Assembly: GCA_020846745.1 (NCBI GenBank)
Contig: JADLDI010000032.1
Location: 124,001-188,000, forward strand
From: Bryobacterales bacterium
GTDB taxonomy: Bacteria; Acidobacteriota; Terriglobia; Bryobacterales; Bryobacteraceae
Reading direction: 5' to 3'
DNA length: 64,000 nt
Shown piece after piece: positions 34,801 through 42,608 of the stretch. A program made the translations under genes and the position numbers. Numbering within the stretch: the first letter of the stretch is position 1; each line of letters begins with the position of its first letter. The notes below the pieces were generated by a model. That model searched no databases and had not been told where the DNA came from. It saw only the letters and a list, made by a program, of their open reading frames with translations.

Positions 34801-35227
34801 CACGGGTGCCGATCACCTCGCCGAGTTCGGCCGACTCCGATCGCACAAGCGGTGCGGCCGCCGTCACCTCGATGGTTTCCGCGACGTTACCCACAGCAAG
34901 CTGAATATCCGTACGGGCCTTCTGGTCGACCTCCAGCTGCACGCTCTGGGCGACCGCCTTCTTGAACCCTTCCTTTTCAACGGTGACGTTGTAAATGCCG
35001 GGTACGAGGAACGGCGCGTTGTATACCCCGTCCTGGTCGCTTTGTGTTCTGGTTGTCGTGTTCTTATTAACTTCGGTGATGGTGACGGAGGCGCCGGCGA
35101 CGGCGGCTCCGCTGGCATCGGAGACGATGCCCAGGATTGTGCCGGTGGTGACCTGAGCACTTAGAGCGTGCGACAGTACACAGAGCGTTGCAAGGCAGAG
35201 CACGCCCCGTTTCGACGTGGACAGCAT
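31844..35227 (-). CDS. Oar-like TonB-dependent receptor with carboxypeptidase-regulatory domain
   Basis: The second Oar-like receptor, 1127 residues. It has a signal peptide ending SHALSAQ, a carboxypeptidase-regulatory domain (GTILGIVSDASGAAVAGASV, 30-115), a plug (LGEVIGTRAVRELPLNGRNF; NAWLVDGIDNNEFTFNTV) and a long beta-barrel ending LQLALKLEF. It differs from the first receptor in the plug and barrel, so it should have a different ligand. GAGGG precedes the ATG. Unlike the first copy it has no enzyme gene directly downstream; the next gene is pta after 83 bases containing a hairpin. Confidence 0.93.
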   Translation of the reverse strand: MLSTSKRGVLCLATLCVLSHALSAQVTTGTILGIVSDASGAAVAGASVTITEVNKNTTTRTQSDQDGVYNAPFLVPGIYNVTVEKEGFKKAVAQSVQLEVDQKARTDIQLAVGNVAETIEVTAAAPLVRSESAELGEVIGTRAVRELPLNGRNFAQLVYLNPGVTPGQAGENLSGASTFNPRGPSNFNALGSRANTNAWLVDGIDNNEFTFNTVIVAPTVESVREFKTLTGVFSSEFGRGAGVVSISTQSGSNDFHGNAFEFHRNHELDARNVFAPPNQRKPVFRQNQFGFAIGGPVIIPKIYNGKNRTFFFFDYAGLKTARGIATVNTVPTAQTRIGDFSQVLRDANLTIYDPLTTRNVDGRVVRDPYPNNIMPAGSINSVGRNVAGIYPLPNAPGRNNGLFDNYLSVPNRTVSDNVYTGRLDQTISTKDSLFFRYTYNDYQLTAPQGQANCCLPTPADAAQRFTLGPYVAGLQDTTLTTQGSAFNWTHVFKPNLLHEFRAGFARTNPITTQQDIGINAATSLGIRNINLNRQSSGIPTINITDITGLSGGPAFLPVNPLQTHYQLDSAWNWTVGRHTLKFGWHIVQRKAMPFVNEAVRGNMNFTRAFTSNPQSPATSGYGLATLLTGYMNSGARSGVFEPFYLNIWENSLYFQDDIKINRRLTLNLGVRHEVFRPETEKRNRLPNFDPIGVRMVYAGEDGISAAAGKRTNWKNFGPRVGLAYDITGNGKTIFRSGYSLVYFPDPVTANGQIGLNVPLFFTQSLAFADFPLTMAGVATIDNPFPLPQAVKPRTAVEINSLNPAPRLNGHSFENRTPYMQTWTANLQRQITNSLMIEADYAGSTGMNLAFSYNPNEVQPGPGALEPRRLLQPISRIPTVFYVDWRGRSSFHSMQLKATKRYENGLQFLAAYTWGKSLDYTGSVGSGGGASGGPQTVTCLDCNRGPSGFDVRHRAVFSYVWDLPFGKGRKYLNGNAVGNRVLGGWQLSGITTLTTGRPYTLGLAAGVNNGAPSWPNRLSCSGKLDNPTPDRWFDPGCFAAPPAFTYGNAGRGILYSPGNVNFDTSFVKNNRFGSDGRLNAQFRFEAYNLFNTPYFGFPNSSIGSPTAGRITSTVGENRSLQLALKLEF

Positions 35228-35340
35228 ACTTTATGTACCCCTCAATCCGGGCACATTCCGGCCCGGTTGCTAGGTAGTATAACCGTTCACGCCCGCCAAT
35301 TGCGAGTTCTTAATCAATGAAAACCGGTTTGGCGGTGGTT

Positions 35341-35721
35341 TCAAGCGTGTTCGAAACGCGTACGGGGGTGCGCCAACCCGCTGCCGAACAGGGCGACGGC
35401 GATCACCAAATGAAGCCAGTTATCCCGGCCGTTGATGTGTACAAGCCCGAGTAAGTGCCCTTGTCCTTCGTTACCCACAGTGGCAAAACCAAGTATGGCC
35501 AGCAACAAGTAGATGGCGCCGACGATGAACAGTCCGTTTCGCGCCAGTGCGTTGGTGCGAGTGGTCACGACTAGTAAAAGCCCGAGCAGGATGTGCGCCG
35601 CATTGTGGGCTACGTCCGTATCGAAGTAGGCATTGGGGCCGACAATCGGATTCGGCACGAAGCCTAACAGGCCGACTGCGACGAAAATAACGCCCCAGAA
35701 CATCGCGAGTTTTCTGATCAT
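35341..35721 (-). CDS. DUF4383 membrane protein
   Basis: A 126-residue protein of four predicted helices (IRKLAMFWGVIFVAVGLLGF; DVAHNAAHILLGLLLVV; NGLFIVGAIYLLLAILGF; WLHLVIAVALFGSGLAH). The His-Asn-x-x-H in the second helix and HINGRDNWLH near the end are hallmarks of DUF4383. The function of the family is unknown. The GAGAGG ribosome binding site lies in the arm of a 7-base inverted repeat (35728-35749), so translation could be controlled by RNA folding. It lies 48 bases after fadJ-like gene. Confidence 0.8.
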   Translation of the reverse strand: MIRKLAMFWGVIFVAVGLLGFVPNPIVGPNAYFDTDVAHNAAHILLGLLLVVTTRTNALARNGLFIVGAIYLLLAILGFATVGNEGQGHLLGLVHINGRDNWLHLVIAVALFGSGLAHPRTRFEHA

Positions 35722-35727
35722 GTTTGA

Positions 35728-35749
35728 GACCTCTCAGTGTGTAGAGGTC
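35728..35749 (-). promoter_or_regulatory. leader hairpin covering the DUF4383 ribosome binding site
   Basis: Perfect 7-base arms GACCTCT/AGAGGTC with an 8-base loop. In the minus-strand mRNA the GAGAGG site (35735-35730) is within the second arm, nine bases before the ATG at 35721, so the hairpin would hide it. Confidence 0.45.
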
Positions 35750-35769
35750 CCATTGCGGAAACCCGTTTC

Positions 35770-37851
35770 TTACTGCTCCAGCGCGGCGAAAGTCTTGTCC
35801 TCTGTGACGAGCTTGACAAGTAAAGGCGCCGGCTCCCAGCCGAACTCGCGAACGCGGTCAAGGACTTTGGGGAGCCCAACGGTGTCGGCGTACCACATGG
35901 GTCCGCCACGCCAGGCCGGGAAGCCGTAGCCGTTGAGGTACACGATATCGATGTCCACAGGGCGGATGGCGATGCCTTCCTCGAGGATGCGGGCGCCTTC
36001 GTTCACAAGCGCGTAGATACACCGGTCCACGATGTCTGCGGCGGAGGCGGGCGATTGCGGACGGCCGATCGACGCAATCACTTCGTGAGCGGCAGGGTTG
36101 ATGCCGGCGGGCTTGCGCTTGTCGTCGTAGAGATACCAGCCGGCGCGGGTTTTCTGGCCGTAGTAGCCACATTCGGCCAGGCGGTCGTGCGCTTCGGCGT
36201 AGCGCACGCCGGGCCGCTCCAGGTGTTTGAATTCCTGGCGGATGCGCCAGCCGACGTCCAGCCCGGCGAGGTCGATGACGGCAAGGGGACCCATCGCCAT
36301 GCCCCAGTTGTAGAGAGCGCGGTCAATCTGGTCGGGCGGGGTACCGTCTTCGGCCAGAAACACAGCCTCGGAGATGTACTGGTGGAACATCCGATTGCCG
36401 ATGAAGCCGCGGCAGTTGCCCGCGACGACGCCGACTTTCTTCAGGCGGCGGGCGAGGTCGAGCGAGGTGACCAGAACTTCGGGGCTGGTCTGCTTGCCGC
36501 GGACGATTTCGAGGAGCCGCATAACGTTGGCGGGGCTGAAGAAGTGGTGGCCGACAACGCGGTCGGGCCGGGAGGTTGCCGCTGCGATGGCGTCGATATC
36601 GAGGGTGGAGGTGTTTGTAGCGAGAATCGCGTCGGGCGCCGCCACCTTGTCGAGTTGTTGGAAGATCTTTTTCTTAAGAGCGAGATTTTCGAAAACGGCT
36701 TCGACGATGATGTCGGCTTCGGCGAAGCGGCCGTAGTCGAGAACCGGGGTGATGCGGGCGAACGCTTTATCGACAAAGTCCTGCTTGAGGCGGCCTTTTT
36801 GAACCGAGGCCTCATAGTTGTTGCGAATGGTGGCCAAGCCTTTGTCGAGCGCCTCTTGAGAAGTCTCTTTGAGGATGACGGGGATGCCCGCATTCACATA
36901 TGTCATCGCGATGCCGCCGCCCATCGTGCCTGCGCCGACGATGGCTGCGGTAGCGATCTTGCGGGGCTTTACCTCCTTGCCGATACCGGGGATTTTCGAG
37001 ACGGTACGTTCGCCGAAGAACGCGTGGATCATGGCCTTCGACTGGTTGGAATGGAGACATCTGGCGAAGAGATCGGATTCGATCTGCAGGGCGTCGAAGA
37101 AAGGCAAACGCACGGCGGCTTCGATGGCCTCCAGAGCGGCGAGGGGCGCCTTTTGCAGGCGAGCGCGTTTGCCGCAGGCGGCGCGAACGGAGGCGAGCGC
37201 GGCGGAATGGTCGCCGGCGAGTTTCGCGTTGCGGTCGCGGACTTTGGGAGGGAGCGGTAAGGAGGCTACGTCGGCCGCGAATGCGAAAGCGGCGGAGAGG
37301 AGGTCGCCTTCGACAATGCGGTCGAGGATACCGAGGTCGAGCGCTTCCTGGGCTGAGATTGGCTCACCGAAGGCACACATTTCGGCCGCTTTGGCGACCC
37401 CTGCAAGTCGCGGCAGCCGCTGCGTGCCGCCGGCGCCGGGAATCAATCCCAGCTTGACCTCGGGTTGGCCGACTTGGGCATCGGGAGAGGCGATACGGTA
37501 ATGGCCGGCCATCGCTAATTCGAGGCCGCCGCCGAAGGCCGTGCCGTGGATTGCCATTACTACCGGCTTGGGATTTTCTTCGATTTCGTAGCAGACGGAG
37601 TTGAGGTCGTTGGGCTCCCAATTCTGCAACCCGGACGTGATCTTGTTGAACTCGCGAATATCGGCGCCCGCTATGAAGGTGCGTCCGGCGCCGATGATCA
37701 CGATTGCGTCAACTTCTTCGTCGGCTTCAGCCTTGATCAGGTGATAGGTGATCGCGGAACGCACGTCGGAGTTGAGTGCGTTGACGGGTGGGTTGTCGAT
37801 GGTGATGACGGCGACGCGGCCGTGTTTCGATAGGGTAACCAGATCGCTCAT
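35770..37851 (-). CDS. bifunctional enoyl-CoA hydratase/3-hydroxyacyl-CoA dehydrogenase
   Basis: A 693-residue beta-oxidation multifunctional enzyme of FadB/FadJ type. Residues 1-185 form the crotonase domain, with the oxyanion segment GTAFGGGLELAMAGHYRIAS and KLGLIPGAGGTQRLPRL. A linker leads to the NAD-binding domain (AIVGAGTMGGGIAMTYVNAG near 300) with LATNTSTLDIDAIA and VGHHFFSPANVMRLLEIVRG, which holds the catalytic His. The C-terminal domain is duplicated (GFIGNRMFHQYISEA; YLNGYGFPAWRGGPM). It performs hydration and dehydrogenation of enoyl-CoA. The acyl-CoA dehydrogenase and SCHAD genes elsewhere in the window fit the same pathway. A thiolase is not visible. Confidence 0.94.
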   Translation of the reverse strand: MSDLVTLSKHGRVAVITIDNPPVNALNSDVRSAITYHLIKAEADEEVDAIVIIGAGRTFIAGADIREFNKITSGLQNWEPNDLNSVCYEIEENPKPVVMAIHGTAFGGGLELAMAGHYRIASPDAQVGQPEVKLGLIPGAGGTQRLPRLAGVAKAAEMCAFGEPISAQEALDLGILDRIVEGDLLSAAFAFAADVASLPLPPKVRDRNAKLAGDHSAALASVRAACGKRARLQKAPLAALEAIEAAVRLPFFDALQIESDLFARCLHSNQSKAMIHAFFGERTVSKIPGIGKEVKPRKIATAAIVGAGTMGGGIAMTYVNAGIPVILKETSQEALDKGLATIRNNYEASVQKGRLKQDFVDKAFARITPVLDYGRFAEADIIVEAVFENLALKKKIFQQLDKVAAPDAILATNTSTLDIDAIAAATSRPDRVVGHHFFSPANVMRLLEIVRGKQTSPEVLVTSLDLARRLKKVGVVAGNCRGFIGNRMFHQYISEAVFLAEDGTPPDQIDRALYNWGMAMGPLAVIDLAGLDVGWRIRQEFKHLERPGVRYAEAHDRLAECGYYGQKTRAGWYLYDDKRKPAGINPAAHEVIASIGRPQSPASAADIVDRCIYALVNEGARILEEGIAIRPVDIDIVYLNGYGFPAWRGGPMWYADTVGLPKVLDRVREFGWEPAPLLVKLVTEDKTFAALEQ

Positions 37852-37867
37852 ACTGTGTATTGCTCAC

Positions 37868-38029
37868 CTTACCCCAATTGCGCGAGCTAATGCTCGGCTC
37901 AATTTCAACAGGCATCTTGGGCTGAAGCTGACACGTGTGCACCGGGATGGCGTGACGGTGGAATGCCCGGTCAAGCACGAATTCCTGAATATCCATGGGA
38001 CGCCGCACGGAGGGGTGACCGCGGCCTAG
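37868..38029 (+). pseudogene. remnant of a PaaI-like hotdog thioesterase gene
   Basis: About 53 codons preserve the N-terminal half of a PaaI-type thioesterase: ARANARLNFNRHLGLKL, a GVTVECPVKHEFLN stretch and the diagnostic NIHGTPHGGV, where the Asn and His-Gly-Gly belong to the active site. The frame then ends TAA-residues and a stop, exactly where the oxidoreductase gene on the other strand ends. The second half of the fold (about 80 residues) is missing and there is no ATG/GTG/TTG in frame at the 5' side. Both ends are therefore lost and the piece cannot give an active enzyme. Confidence 0.65.
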
Positions 38030-39033
38030 TCGGCAACCTTGACGAGCATCTTGCCGGTGTTCTGTCCTTCGAGCATGGCAATGAAGGCGGCGGGAACACG
38101 TTCAATGCCGTAATCGAACTGCTCGCGGTATTTGAGTTTGCCTTCGCTGAGCCACGCAGCCATCTGCCGGAGGCCTTCGGGGTAGCGGTCGAAAAAGTCG
38201 AATACCAGGAAGCCCTGCGCGCGCAGGCGGCGGACGACGAAGTGGAACAGCAGGCGTGGTCCTGTTTCGGGCTTATCGGCGTTGTAGCCGGAGATCTGGC
38301 CGCAAATCGAGATGCGGCCGAACTGGTTCATTTCGGCGATGGCCGCGTCTGTAATTGTTCCGCCCACGTTATCGAAGTAGACGTCGATGCCGTTGGGACA
38401 GAGTTCGCGGAGCTTGGCGCGATAGTCGGCGACGGTCTTGTAGTTAAACGCCGCGTCGAAGCCTAGTTCTTCGGTCAGCCATCGGCACTTGTCGTCGGCT
38501 CCCGCGATCCCGACCACTCGGCAGCCGGTAATTTTCCCGATCTGGCCCACCAGCGAGCCAACGGCGCCGGCTGCGCCTGAAACGAGGACCGTCTCACCGG
38601 CTTTCGGTTGGCCGACATCGAGCAGGCCGAAGTAAGCGGTTAGGCCGGGCATGCCCAGGATGCCAAGAGCGGTCGAGACCGGCGCCAGCGACGGGTCCAC
38701 TTTGCGATATCCTTTGCCGTCGGTGGCGACGTGGGATTGCCAACCGGTCATTCCTTCGACGATGTCTCCCGGGGCGAACTTCGGGTTGTTGGAAGCGATT
38801 ACACGGCCCACACCGCCGCCCTGCATTAGCTCGCCGATTTCGACCGGCTTGGCGTAGGAGGCGGCGTTCTTGATGCGGCCACGCATGTAGGGGTCGACTG
38901 TGAGGTAGAGAATCTCGGCGAGCAATTCGCCTTGTTTCGCTTCGGGGACCGGACCCTGTTCGAGACGGAAGTTTGCCTCCTCCGGCATTCCGGAAGGACG
39001 CGAAGCGAGAACCCAGCGGGAGTGTGTGGCCAT
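38026..39033 (-). CDS. NADP-dependent oxidoreductase (CurA/MDR family)
   Basis: A 335-residue zinc-independent medium-chain dehydrogenase/reductase, close to NADPH-dependent curcumin/dihydrocurcumin reductase CurA and prostaglandin/leukotriene reductases, which reduce alpha,beta-double bonds of ketones and aldehydes. Signs are YLTVDPYMRGRI, GGGVGRVIASNNPKFAPGD, GMPGLTAYFGLLDVGQPKAG and the nucleotide motif VLVSGAAGAVGSLVGQIGK. DVYFDNVGGTITDAAI and GRISICGQISGYNA follow. It ends against the thioesterase remnant. No strong ribosome binding site is seen at the ATG. Substrate is uncertain. Confidence 0.88.
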   Translation of the reverse strand: MATHSRWVLASRPSGMPEEANFRLEQGPVPEAKQGELLAEILYLTVDPYMRGRIKNAASYAKPVEIGELMQGGGVGRVIASNNPKFAPGDIVEGMTGWQSHVATDGKGYRKVDPSLAPVSTALGILGMPGLTAYFGLLDVGQPKAGETVLVSGAAGAVGSLVGQIGKITGCRVVGIAGADDKCRWLTEELGFDAAFNYKTVADYRAKLRELCPNGIDVYFDNVGGTITDAAIAEMNQFGRISICGQISGYNADKPETGPRLLFHFVVRRLRAQGFLVFDFFDRYPEGLRQMAAWLSEGKLKYREQFDYGIERVPAAFIAMLEGQNTGKMLVKVAD

Positions 39034-39056
39034 AGAACTACTATGGCGCGATCGGG

Positions 39057-40943
39057 CTATTGGGTGAGGTAGAGCGATACGCGGGCGCTTTCCTGGCCGC
39101 CCACTTCGAGATAGAACTCGGCGGGGCCCGCATTGACGATGTCGGGGACCTGGAATTCAATCAGATAGAAGCCCACGTAGCCAGGGGCGAGCGTGGCGCG
39201 GGTGACTTGAACGGGCACACGATCCACAAATGCCCTGACCGGAGCAACCACTTTTGGGGCGTTCTCCAGGGGCGCGGCCAAACCCGTGGGCCATTCCGGT
39301 GTGACGTTCCCAAGGCCCGTGGCGAGCACCTGAACGCGGCTGCCGGCACGAGCGGAAGTGCCGGCGTCAAGCAAAATGCCACGGTCGGCATCGAGCGCCA
39401 TCGGCGTGCCATCGCGATCCACAAAGATCGCGGGCGAAGTAGCTTGCAACGCCATGCGCATGTCGCGGCGGGTAATCGCCCCATCGGCGCCTGAGCCCAT
39501 CAACGCCAGGGCGAGCGAAGTCCCGGTGACGCCGAACGGAACCTGAATTTGCGATTCGGCGTCAGTGGCCGCCAGCACCGGCATGTCCACCTGACCCGCG
39601 CGCGCCGACGTGATCTTCGTGCCGACGACACTTAATAATGTTCCCGGAGCCGCCGGGCGGTTGGCGTAATCGGCGGCGTTCACCACCTTTGGATCGCGAA
39701 ACCGGTGCGGCGCGGTGGCTCCGAACAGACCGTAACCTTCGACTGCGGCGTATAACTGGTGGCCGCCGTCGTCGAGTTTCACGTCCATGACGGGCGCCTT
39801 CGGCAATCCGGATAGCACCTGCCACGCGCCCACAGGACCCGCTTTGGTCAGGTCGGCCACCGTCATCGCCAGCCCGGCTGAGGTGGCCGCATACACGGTG
39901 CCCGAGCCGAGATCGGCGGTGACACCGTTCGCCGCTCCGGGCGGCAGGTTGCCGGTGATGTCTTCCCAGAAAATTCCACCGTTTACGGTGCGGGCGATGC
40001 GTGCGCCGGTTCCTGAAAGCGCCGCCAGCGCGATGCGTGGGTCGGTAAGCGGAACCGATAGCGCTTGCACGTCACCCGAGTCGGCCAGGACGAACGGGCG
40101 CCAGGTGCGGCCCTGGTCGGGCGACACGTACAGCCTCGCGCCGCGGCCTCCGGCATACACCCAATCGCCGGCCGCGGCGACGGCTGTGATCTCCCAACCC
40201 AAAGTTCTGGTCAGCGCTTCGCGAAGGTCCGATTCGGCTTTCACGATGGCCGGTGGCACAGCGGTCCAACCCGACCGGCGGCCAGGCTGCCAGGTCGCCT
40301 CACCGTTGAACAGCGCCACACGGGCCGCGATACCGGCGGAAGGCGCCGTCAGGATGCGCCGCACCGGAAAATTTGGCAGCGCTTCGTTCAAACCGGTCCA
40401 GGATAGCCCGCTATCGAGCGAACGCCACACGCCTGCGGAACTGGCCGCCACAATCTCTTCGGGATTCCGTGGCGAAACCGCCAGGTCGGTCAGCCCATCA
40501 CCCAAAAGCGATTGACCCTGCGCGCGAGATACGTTATCCCAATTCAAACCGTCGTCCACTGACCGGTAGACCGCTTGGCCAAAAGCGTAGACATAGCCGC
40601 GAGACGTAGGTAAACGGAGTTGGGCGCCGGCTTCGGGGCGGGTCTGAACGGAGGCGGCAGCCGCTGGTTCAGGCGGTGTGCCTGTCGTTTCGGTCCAGGT
40701 TTCAAAATCGGAGGTCTGGAAGATGCGATTCGAGGCGGTCTTAATCAGGAGACGCGATCCATCGGCCGAATACCAGACGCGTTGCACAGGACCGCCCGCC
40801 GGTGCGGCAAGCCCTGCGTCCAGGACGTAGTTCCCGATCGGACGCCATTCGAAAGGTTGCGCAAACACCGATAGCGCCCCTGCAACGAGAGTGATGCAAA
40901 TAGCGGCTAGTGATTTCCGGGCAACCATTCGTCCCTTAGTCAT
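39057..40943 (-). CDS. exported beta-propeller protein with TIGR03437 C-terminal domain
   Basis: A 628-residue secreted protein: a leader (KSLAAICITLVAGALSVFAQ), a photosynthesis-stability/sialidase-like propeller built of repeats such as VYAFGQAVYRSVDDGLNWD, AASSAGVWRSLDSGLSWTG and LYVSPDQGRTWRPF, then the TIGR03437 domain beginning VVNAADYANRPAAPGTLLSV and ending in a beta-rich segment. TIGR03437 was defined from Solibacter C-terminal domains and is a lineage marker. The start at 40943 has GAGG nine bases upstream; an ATG at 40928 is also possible. A surface or sorting role of the C-terminal domain is inferred. It diverges from the FecR-like gene across a region holding two palindromes. Confidence 0.8.
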   Translation of the reverse strand: MTKGRMVARKSLAAICITLVAGALSVFAQPFEWRPIGNYVLDAGLAAPAGGPVQRVWYSADGSRLLIKTASNRIFQTSDFETWTETTGTPPEPAAAASVQTRPEAGAQLRLPTSRGYVYAFGQAVYRSVDDGLNWDNVSRAQGQSLLGDGLTDLAVSPRNPEEIVAASSAGVWRSLDSGLSWTGLNEALPNFPVRRILTAPSAGIAARVALFNGEATWQPGRRSGWTAVPPAIVKAESDLREALTRTLGWEITAVAAAGDWVYAGGRGARLYVSPDQGRTWRPFVLADSGDVQALSVPLTDPRIALAALSGTGARIARTVNGGIFWEDITGNLPPGAANGVTADLGSGTVYAATSAGLAMTVADLTKAGPVGAWQVLSGLPKAPVMDVKLDDGGHQLYAAVEGYGLFGATAPHRFRDPKVVNAADYANRPAAPGTLLSVVGTKITSARAGQVDMPVLAATDAESQIQVPFGVTGTSLALALMGSGADGAITRRDMRMALQATSPAIFVDRDGTPMALDADRGILLDAGTSARAGSRVQVLATGLGNVTPEWPTGLAAPLENAPKVVAPVRAFVDRVPVQVTRATLAPGYVGFYLIEFQVPDIVNAGPAEFYLEVGGQESARVSLYLTQ

Positions 40944-40993
40944 TCTATCGTCCTCAAACCGCTTTCTCTGTAGTAGTGGCCACACGCAGCCGA

Positions 40994-41007
40994 TTCTCTT
41001 GAGAGAA
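40994..41007. promoter_or_regulatory. palindrome TTCTCT-TG-AGAGAA
   Basis: Perfect 6-base arms in the divergent intergenic region, centred about 25 bases from a second palindrome. Candidate operator. Confidence 0.4.
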
Positions 41008-41014
41008 GGTATTC

Positions 41015-41035
41015 TGAGACACACCCTGTGTCACA
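41015..41035. promoter_or_regulatory. palindrome TGAGACACA-CCC-TGTGTCACA
   Basis: Arms match at eight of nine positions around a CCC centre. The CACA element recurs just downstream (TGTCACAGTGGCACAG). Candidate operator for one or both divergent genes. Confidence 0.45.
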
Positions 41036-41135
41036 GTGGCACAGCGGTCTTGCCCCGGATGGAGCCTATACGTCGTGTTTTCAAGGGATTCCGGCATCCT
41101 CACGGGTTGGACAGCAAGTTGCTTACCTTCATCAG

Positions 41136-41144
41136 TGCTAGACT
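41136..41144 (+). promoter_or_regulatory. extended -10 promoter of the FecR-like gene
   Basis: TGCTAGACT matches an extended -10 and is identical to the nonamer before tRNA-Ala. It would start transcripts near 41151, giving a leader of about 29 bases. Confidence 0.4.
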
Positions 41145-41179
41145 GAAGCTTCGAACGCAGTCTGGTTCGGGAGAGGGAT

Positions 41180-41971
41180 ATGAGTACGCGTCCGCGACTA
41201 CGGTGGGCACTAGGGTGGCTGCTGGCCGCCGTTAGCCCTACGGCACTATGGGCGCAACAAACTTTGGCAGCAGGCCCGCCCGCGAATGTGGCGGCGAAGG
41301 TCCTGGTGCTCGAAGGACAAGTATCGATCCTCCGCGATACCCAAGCCTGGGTACTTAACGTCGGCGACACCGTTTCTCCGCGCCAGACAATCGTGACAGG
41401 ACCTGACGGGCATGCACTGTTCCAAGTGAACGATGGCAGTACGTTCCAGGTTTTCCCCAACTCTCGTGTAGTATTCCGCAACACATATAACTGGCAGGAA
41501 TTGGTAGACGTGTGGCTGGGCCGCATTAAGGTTCACATTCAGCGTTGGGGCGGATTGCCCAACCCCGCGCGCGTACACACGCCGACGGCGGTCATCTCGG
41601 TTCGCGGTACAACCTTCGACATCGTCGTTGACGGCGACGAGAGCACTCTCGTTTCGGTTGACGAGGGGCAGGTGGCGGTCAGGCACCGTTTGCTTCTGAA
41701 TGAGAACCCTCGCGTGCTGAACGGCGGCGACAGTCTGAGAGTTTACAAGAACATTCCGCTCGCCAAGTCAGGTTTCGACAAGGGCCGGTTGCTCGAGCGT
41801 GGCGCGAACGCCGTTGCCGAGGCGTTTTACACCATCATGATGCGCGGGCCGAAGCTCGGCGGTGGCGGCGCCGGCGGTGGCGCGCCGCTGCCCGGCGATA
41901 CGAAAGCTCCGGAGCCTCCTCCCCCTCCCCCACCACCTCCGCCGCCGCCTCCTCCTCCGGCAAACGATTGA
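41180..41971 (+). CDS. exported FecR-domain protein with polyproline C-terminus
   Basis: A 263-residue protein with a signal peptide (GWLLAAVSPTALWAQQ), then a FecR-type beta-sandwich (about 38-165: AKVLVLEGQVSILRDTQAW, TVSPRQTIVTGPDGHALFQV, VHTPTAVISVRGTTFDIVVD), a helical part and a Gly-rich linker leading to about 16 consecutive prolines. Unlike classical FecR sensors it has no transmembrane helix linked to a cytoplasmic anti-sigma segment, so it is a periplasmic structural or binding protein of the FecR-like family. GAGAGG precedes the ATG. Two short genes follow on the same strand after 37 and 6 bases, suggesting a three-gene operon. Confidence 0.82.
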   Translation: MSTRPRLRWALGWLLAAVSPTALWAQQTLAAGPPANVAAKVLVLEGQVSILRDTQAWVLNVGDTVSPRQTIVTGPDGHALFQVNDGSTFQVFPNSRVVFRNTYNWQELVDVWLGRIKVHIQRWGGLPNPARVHTPTAVISVRGTTFDIVVDGDESTLVSVDEGQVAVRHRLLLNENPRVLNGGDSLRVYKNIPLAKSGFDKGRLLERGANAVAEAFYTIMMRGPKLGGGGAGGGAPLPGDTKAPEPPPPPPPPPPPPPPPAND

Positions 41972-42008
41972 TCGTGTCGCCGTGAGACACTGAGGGTGGA
42001 GTGGTTCC

Positions 42009-42602
42009 TTGAGGCGTGCCGTATTCTTTCTCGTTTTGTGTCCTGTCCTCACCTTTGCGCAGGCCGGGTTGACTCCGGCGTGGGAGATGCAGCAGGGTTT
42101 GGACGCATTGATCGCCCAAACGAAGCGTCTGGTTCCCATCATGGAGGAAGTCAAGGCTAAGGATTGGATTGCGCAGGGTGCATCGGACACCTACGCCCAG
42201 CAGCAGCAAACCATCCGAAACGAAATCAAGTACCTGATCCAGACTACGACCGCGCTGAAATCGAAGCCCGATCGGATGAAGGATACCCTGGAGACCTATC
42301 TGCGCCTTCAGTCGTTGGAGGCTCTGCTCGAATCGCTCAGCAAAGGCGTCCGGCGCTATCAGAATCCCGCGCTGGCGGATCTGATCGAGGGGTTGATCGC
42401 CGAAAACGACGTCAATCGCGGGCATCTGCGGACCTATCTGGTGGAACTGGTCACCAACAAAGAAACGGAACTGGGCATCATGAATGAGGAAGCGCAGCGA
42501 TGCCGCGGCATGCTGATCCGCCAGGCGCCCGCACCGCCGCCGCGCCCAAAACAATCGGCCGCACCCAAACCACAGGCGGCGCCGCCGGCCCAACAGGAGT
42601 AA
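42009..42602 (+). CDS. exported helical protein, unknown function
   Basis: A 197-residue protein with a signal peptide (RRAVFFLVLCPVLTFAQ) and an almost wholly alpha-helical body (GLDALIAQTKRLVPIMEEVK; RLQSLEALLESLSKGVRRY), ending in a Pro/Ala-rich tail. I do not recognise a family. The TTG start has GGAG seven bases upstream. It follows the FecR-like gene by 37 bases and precedes the Cys-rich gene by 6 bases, so the three are probably one operon. Helical arrays with Pro-rich tails suggest a periplasmic scaffold or cell-wall contact, as inference. Confidence 0.65.
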   Translation: MRRAVFFLVLCPVLTFAQAGLTPAWEMQQGLDALIAQTKRLVPIMEEVKAKDWIAQGASDTYAQQQQTIRNEIKYLIQTTTALKSKPDRMKDTLETYLRLQSLEALLESLSKGVRRYQNPALADLIEGLIAENDVNRGHLRTYLVELVTNKETELGIMNEEAQRCRGMLIRQAPAPPPRPKQSAAPKPQAAPPAQQE

Positions 42603-42608
42603 CCCCAC

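Noticed and set aside
41913..41960. CCT/CCG triplet microsatellite
   Set aside because: It is the coding sequence for the polyproline tail of the FecR-like protein and is interrupted by synonymous codons, so it is not a simple unstable repeat.
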